DNA of 64,000 nucleotides from Antedon mediterranea. Lineage: Eukaryota > Echinodermata > Crinoidea > Comatulida > Antedonidae. This document shows, in pieces, positions 58,756-64,000 of the stretch. The stretch's first letter is position 1. Every line of letters starts with the position of its first letter. A program made the position numbers and the translations under genes. The notes beneath the pieces are model-generated. The model ran no database searches. It was given only the letters and a program-made list of their open reading frames with translations, and was not told the DNA's origin. The stretch covers positions 317,001-381,000 of the forward strand of contig NC_092674.1 in assembly GCF_964355755.1 (NCBI RefSeq). The letters run 5' to 3'.

Positions 58756-61700
58756 ATGGCGGGTGAAAACGAAGAAAATACAGCATCGAATGAAGACAAT
58801 ATTCGTCTTGATAAACTACGTAATCGAGTTAAACAGTATCTAGATAAAGTATATAATAGTGTATTTTGATTATGTTAGATTTTAGGGCCTAGGCATACTA
58901 CTACATACAGGCTAGGCTAGGCCTACTCTCTAGTAGAGAAGCAAGCAAGAAGGGTCATCATGTGTGTGAGGTGTGTGAGTGTGTGCATGTGTTAAGCTAG
59001 GCCTAGCCTAGATGGAATAGAGCCTGTGTTTCTGCTGTTTCGCACCACACCTTTAAATATTCGATTTCCCACCAAAACGGTATTTTCCACACTTACAATT
59101 TAAACATAATTTAACAATACATGTCTAGGCTATATATACGTAACGTAGCTAGGCCCTAGCTAGCTACTAGGCTAGGTAGTTACGATTCAAAAACTTCACT
59201 TTTATTTTTAAGCTATTTAATATACGTTTTAAATTTACCATTGTTATGATATCTGCTTATTTTAGATCATAGACATAATTTGCCAACAAAATGATACTGA
59301 TAATGTTAACAATTAATGCTACTGATAGTGTTAACAATTAATTTATCGTATACTTTTTCAAAGCATCAATATGAAACTGCTGTGTTCTGGGCTGACAAGG
59401 TGGTCACTATGTCAAAAGGTAGCAACTTCAATATATATTAATAAGTAATGTATTTGAGAGTAAACTCTGAGAGATACAAGAAGATATATTTATTGTCACT
59501 TTTGGAAATATAAAAGTAAAATTCGTTTTTCCTGACTATATATAACATAGTTCAAAACAGACAAAAACTTAAAAAAAGAAGATTAATACATTGCACAAAG
59601 AATCATTTATCAAAGTTACATAAATATACTGATTTGTGAGTGAATGACTTTCTTAATTTATTATAATGTAGTACTACACATTTTAGAGGTGCAGGTAAAA
59701 TTGTATCCACTTTTTCTATAGATGCATTGGCTGATGTGTATATGCACGCCCAAGCTTTATACCTTACAAAACAATATCATCGTGCTGCCCATGTACTGGA
59801 ATCACGTGACTTGCACAAGGTAAACGTTGTATTATTGAAATATTACTTCCTACCAACATGCTATACCCTTATCTGGCCACACCCTTATCTGGCCACACCC
59901 TTATCTGGCCACACTCTTATCTGGCCACACCCTTATCTGGCCACACTGATAAACAAAGAAAAGAATTATAATAATAACTAATTTAATTTAAAAATTGACA
60001 TGAGTGCAATAGTGGAAATAATTCTATGAGGTAAAAGATGGTTCTATAGAACAAGAATTTTACTGTAACATGAAAATCATACTAAAAAACAATAATAAAA
60101 ACTAAAATCATTCAACCAAAACTAATATAATATTTCTCATCAAATGAAGCCATCTAGTTTCACCATTTTATTATAATAGTTGTTTTGTAATTTCAGAGTG
60201 AAGCTGCTTGCAAATTCTTAGTAGCAAAATGTCATGTAAGTATAAACTTGTAAATCTTATACTTACTTACCTTACTGAAGTGTTTCAATCATAAGTAGAT
60301 TTATATTCCTATTATATTATGAATAATACTGTACAATGGATAAACAATAAATACATCCATAAGCAATATTAAAAAGTAAAGCTCTGTCAGCACTATCAAA
60401 CTTTATGTGCCAAAAAATGTGATGTGCCCATATATGGAAGTGATATGCACAAATATGGTAGTGATATGACATCATGTCCATCTATGAGTACATCATTTGA
60501 TGAAGTTTGATAGTGTAGACAGAACATAAGATATTGAGTTATCTTTGAAGTTAATGTTGGAAGTTTGTTTTAACTCTTTTATTTATTTGATTTGTTAAGG
60601 TTGAAGTAAGGGAGTATCAAGAAGCATTGGATATTCTAGAAGGTGCTGATCAAATATGGAAAACACCAATTAGAGTGAATTTTACCAAACCACCATCAGT
60701 CAACACTAGTCATCTACAAGTTAGTAATGTAAGTATAATAAGAGCTTTCTAGTTACTAGTTTTATTGTTAAGCAGCATGCTCATTTTAGCAAAACAAAAA
60801 AATAAACTGTACAATTTCATTTTCCAAAACTAGCTAGGACTATGTTGATATAACGTTTCACCACATATATTAGTTCTGAAAAGAACTGTTGAGTTTTCTA
60901 GCTAGGACTAACAAACAGCAAGAATTTAAAATGAGAAAGAAAATGAATTTAGATAAGTGTTTTATTTAATCAGTTGCATTAATTTATTATTGGATATGTT
61001 TCTTAATACTTACCAGGTACATAGCAGTATAAGTCTACTGAAAGGAAAAATCTTTGAGGCGTTAGAAAACCGTGTTCAAGCAACTGAACATTACAGAGAA
61101 GCACTGAAACAAGATGTGTACTGCTATGAAGCCTTTGACCTGCTTGTTAAACATCAAATGCTATCATGTGAAGAAGGTTACTTAATAATCATTATAAATA
61201 CCAACAATGCAGTGATTATTATACATATATTGCCTGCTTAGAAGTGCAATATTATATTTTCTTTCGAGGAGTTGTATTTTTTTATAAATTATATTATATA
61301 TCTTCATCATCAACTATGCAGTCATTATTGCCCCCTTAGAGGTGTCAAATTATGCATACAGTGTATTGCCTGCTGAGAGGTGTATTTGAGATTTTTCTCA
61401 ATGGATTATATAAGTGTGTAGTGCTGAGGGAAAGTATAGTTCTGAGAGACAAATATGATTCCCAAGGTGGATCTCAAATGTTATAATAAACAGATAAAAC
61501 AGAAATTGTGTGTCTTATTGCCTTTTTTTAACAACAATTGAGCAATAAGAATTTTTTTTTTTTATATTTTTATTTTCAGAGAGACAATTGATTGACAGTC
61601 TTCCATTTACATCACAGTGCAGCGACGATGAAGCTGCAATCCTGAGGGCAGTATATATGAGTATTTTGAAAAAGGTGTGATTTATATAACGACTCATTGT

Positions 61701-63797
61701 TTCGCACTAGAGTACATTGATAATTTTTTATAATTTTAAACTGAAAAATGTTACTGTAAAGTAAACAGCTGATAATGTTGAAAAGTACCAAATATTTTCC
61801 AGTAAAAGTGAATAACTTTATTAAAAGTAGTAAAGTTAGGTTTTCAGTACTTTTCATGTTTTGAGAAACAATACATCTTACACTTATTTGCTTTTCAGTA
61901 TGACAAACCATCTCCGATTGTGACGCCAGATGCTTTAGTTCCATTAAAACAGAATCTTGATATTATCACAAGCCAAGCTGAACGCTATTATTACCACTCA
62001 GATTTTAGGTCTACATACAATATAACCAACAGGTTAGTGGTGCTTTATGAACACAAATAGATGTGTGGGTTAACCAACAAATAAAAGTGTTATGTTATAA
62101 GCAATTTTTTTACTACAATTTACATTTTACTGTACTAAAAATTAATACATTGACAATACCAGATCAGATACCATTGCTCCTCAATATTATCTGGAACCTT
62201 ATGCCAAACAAAGGAAAGAAATGAAAACTAATCATTCTAAGTTTAAGCTTAAAAATAAAATTGTTTTTGATTTTTGTTAACAATTTTTATTGCAGAGTAT
62301 TGCAGACTGATCCTTTCCATTCAACATGTCTCCCTCTACATATAGCAACACTTGTTGAATTACAAAAGTCTAATGGTAAATATTGTTTTATTGTTCATTA
62401 TGCCCTAGGAATTGTGTACTTAAATTGAAAAAAAAAATGAAAATCTAGCAAAATGAGAAACCCAAAACATTTACAACTACTCCCATATAAACATTTACAA
62501 CTACTACCATATAAACATTTACAACTACCATATAAACATTTACAACTACTACCATATAAACATTTACAACTACTACCATATAAACATTTACAACTACTAC
62601 CATATAAACATTTACAACTACTACCATATAAACATTTACAACTACCATATAAACATTTACAACTACTACCATATAAACATTTACAACTACTACAATATAA
62701 ACATTTACAACTACCATATAAACATTCTAGTTTTAAAATTCCCTGCTAGAAATTTTTTTTTTTTTTTGGCGTTTTTTTCTTAGTCTTCATCATTTGTGGA
62801 ATAATACATTCAGACCTAATTGAAAATAATTATGTTTTAGTATCCTTGGAAACAGCTCTACATAATTTGTTTGAATGACACTTGTGTGTGAATGTTTGTA
62901 AGAAAAGTGGAGAACAATTAGAAGAAGTAGTTGCTGCATTTTATATATACTTCAGTCCAGTTCAGTAGTGATAGCTAATGAATTCAACTATTCAGTTTTT
63001 TTTCTCAACATAATTAACCACACAAGCTATTATAATGCATTTGTTTTTTTTAATATAATTGATTGACGTCATTCATCACCTTCAGGCTTATACATCTATT
63101 CATTTTATTTTCAAAAGGATGTTTTGTTTCCTCTGTATGTTTATTCAATTGACATAAAGCATTTATGTTTATAAATACAATTGATTTATGTTATTAATAG
63201 CCATTTTAGTACATTATAATAATATATCGGAAGAGGCACATATTTATTATATTCTTATTCTGTACATTTACTTTTTATTTAATATTTTATCATCACTTAT
63301 CTCTTTACATTTACATTTACATATGCACATAAAGCATAACATGTGTGTTTATCACTTATCTCTTTATATTCACATTTACATGTGCACATAAAGCATAACA
63401 TGTGTGTTTATCACTTATCTCTTTATATTCACATTTACATGTGCACATAAAGCATAACATGTGTGTTTATCACTTATCTCTTTATATTCACATTTACATG
63501 TGCACATAAAGCATAACATGTGTGTTTATCACTTATCTCTTTATATTCACATTTACATATGCACATAAAGCATAACATGTGTGTTTATCACTTATCTCTT
63601 TATACAGTATTCACATTTACATGTGCACATAAAGCATAACATGTGTGTTTATTTTGGTTTATATTCAATCTTACAGAGTTGTTTTACTTAGGTCACCGTT
63701 TAGTTGACCTTTACCCTAATAAAGCAGTTGCATGGTTTGCAGTTGGTTGTTACTATTATTTAGTTGGGAAACAAGATGCTGCCCGACGATTTTTAAG
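58756..63797 (+). CDS. CDC16: CDC16/APC6, anaphase-promoting complex TPR subunit (5' part)
   Basis: Ten exons in the window: 58756-58848, 59364-59418, 59722-59819, 60197-60235, 60600-60728, 61017-61176, 61580-61674, 61899-62032, 62296-62375, 63677-63797. All are in phase and encode the first 334 residues; the gene runs off the right edge. Recognisable pieces are YETAVFWADKV, LYLTKQYHRAAHVL, CKFLVAKCH, SSISLLKGKIFEALENR, DVYCYEAFDLL, AERYYYHSDF, LPLHIATLVEL and YLGHRLVDLYP..AVAWFAVGCYY, matching human CDC16 in order. The protein is a TPR scaffold of the APC/C ubiquitin ligase, in the nucleus and cytoplasm, needed for cyclin B and securin destruction at anaphase. The start is the first ATG (MAGENEENT) of an exon ending at a good donor. 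Introns carry short tandem repeats and a MITE. Confidence 0.95.
59865..59946. repeat. 16-bp tandem repeat (ACCCTTATCTGGCCAC), five units
   Basis: Five units with one substitution, 45 bp after the donor of CDC16 exon 3. GGCCA and GATAAG words may attract attention as factor sites, but the tandem structure is a sufficient explanation. Confidence 0.95.
60379..60526. mobile_element. MITE (AGCTCTGTC family), copy B, in CDC16 intron 4
   Basis: Left end AAGCTCTGTCAGCACTATC, continuing AAACTTTATGTGCCAAAAAA; right end AGTTTGATAGTGTAGACAGA. Interior TGATGTGCCCATATATGG and ATGGTAGTGATATGACAT match copy A at 42241-42410. The right terminus is eroded. Confidence 0.8.
62466..62727. repeat. 24/21-bp minisatellite (ACATTTACAACTACTACC), CDC16 intron 9
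   Basis: About eleven units of 24 bp, some lacking one CTA to give 21 bp. All are multiples of three, so open frames on both strands arise automatically. Confidence 0.95.
63293..63650. repeat. 59-bp minisatellite, six units, CDC16 intron 9
   Basis: The unit runs from TTATCACTTATCTCTTTATA through TTACATGTGCACATAAAGCA to AACATGTGTG. The last unit has a 5-bp insertion (ACAGT). The array ends only 27 bp before CDC16 exon 10. Confidence 0.95.
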
Positions 63798-64000
63798 GTA
63801 AACACAAATTACTGATAGATGTAGGTATAACCCAACCCAAATTATCTTGGTTCTCTGTTGTACAGGTACAATAAATTTCCCCCGCAACATTTCCATAATT
63901 AATGTATTGATACAATAAATATTAATGTGGGTAACAACAGTGAGTAGATGGCAATTGACATACAAAACAATTAAAATAATGTAACTATTAGTATCAAAAC

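Noticed and set aside
62445-62749. Repetitive open frames on both strands
   Set aside because: Explained by the 24/21-bp minisatellite in CDC16 intron 9.
1-64000. CRISPR array, operons or prokaryotic mobile systems
   Set aside because: The direct repeats are eukaryotic minisatellites without unique spacers, and all recognised genes have spliceosomal introns.

Overview
The window is eukaryotic nuclear DNA from an AT-rich animal genome: genes are split by GT-AG introns, most introns are long and repeat-filled, and every recognised protein is metazoan. An ST8Sia-type sialyltransferase, MGAT/DGAT2-like enzymes, TMTC4, AKAP14 and CDC16 together fit an invertebrate deuterostome, perhaps an echinoderm. 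That is inference, and no species is claimed.

Layout from left to right. (1) An alpha-2,8-sialyltransferase-type gene (+, 217-2228) converges on a tandem array of three DGAT2/MGAT2-family acyltransferase genes (all -, 2524-4236, 5251-6837, 8170-9761). The three share the same four-exon structure and splice phases, so they are recent local duplicates; the middle copy has lost the usual start codon. (2) A SOUL/HEBP heme-binding-protein gene (+, 11408-12848). (3) A TMTC4 orthologue (+, 14246-53558, 786 residues), an ER O-mannosyltransferase with a C-terminal TPR domain. Its 25-kb third intron holds minisatellites, a broken non-LTR retrotransposon and several DNA-transposon derivatives. (4) A small AKAP14 (AKAP28) gene (-, 55443-56556). 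(5) The 5' part of CDC16/APC6 (+, 58756-63797), divergent from AKAP14 and running off the right edge.

The most notable signal is in TMTC4. Two homologous 115-nt exons (50576-50690 and 51402-51516) have identical phases and encode the same TPR segment with about 41% identity. Using both, or neither, breaks the reading frame, so they look like mutually exclusive exons. A near-perfect 17-bp stem-loop sits 15 nt before the second exon. Next in interest is a 799-bp inverted-repeat element between the divergent AKAP14 and CDC16 genes that carries twenty TTGCGCAA octamers (the C/EBP-type palindrome). Several transposon insertions can be bounded exactly by terminal inverted repeats and target-site duplications, including one nested inside a 16-bp minisatellite.

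The genes do not form one pathway. TMTC4, the sialyltransferase and the acyltransferases all act in the secretory system; CDC16 is a cell-cycle ubiquitin-ligase subunit and AKAP14 is a ciliary PKA anchor. Exon boundaries were placed by hand from splice signals, phase and family similarity; no transcript evidence was available.
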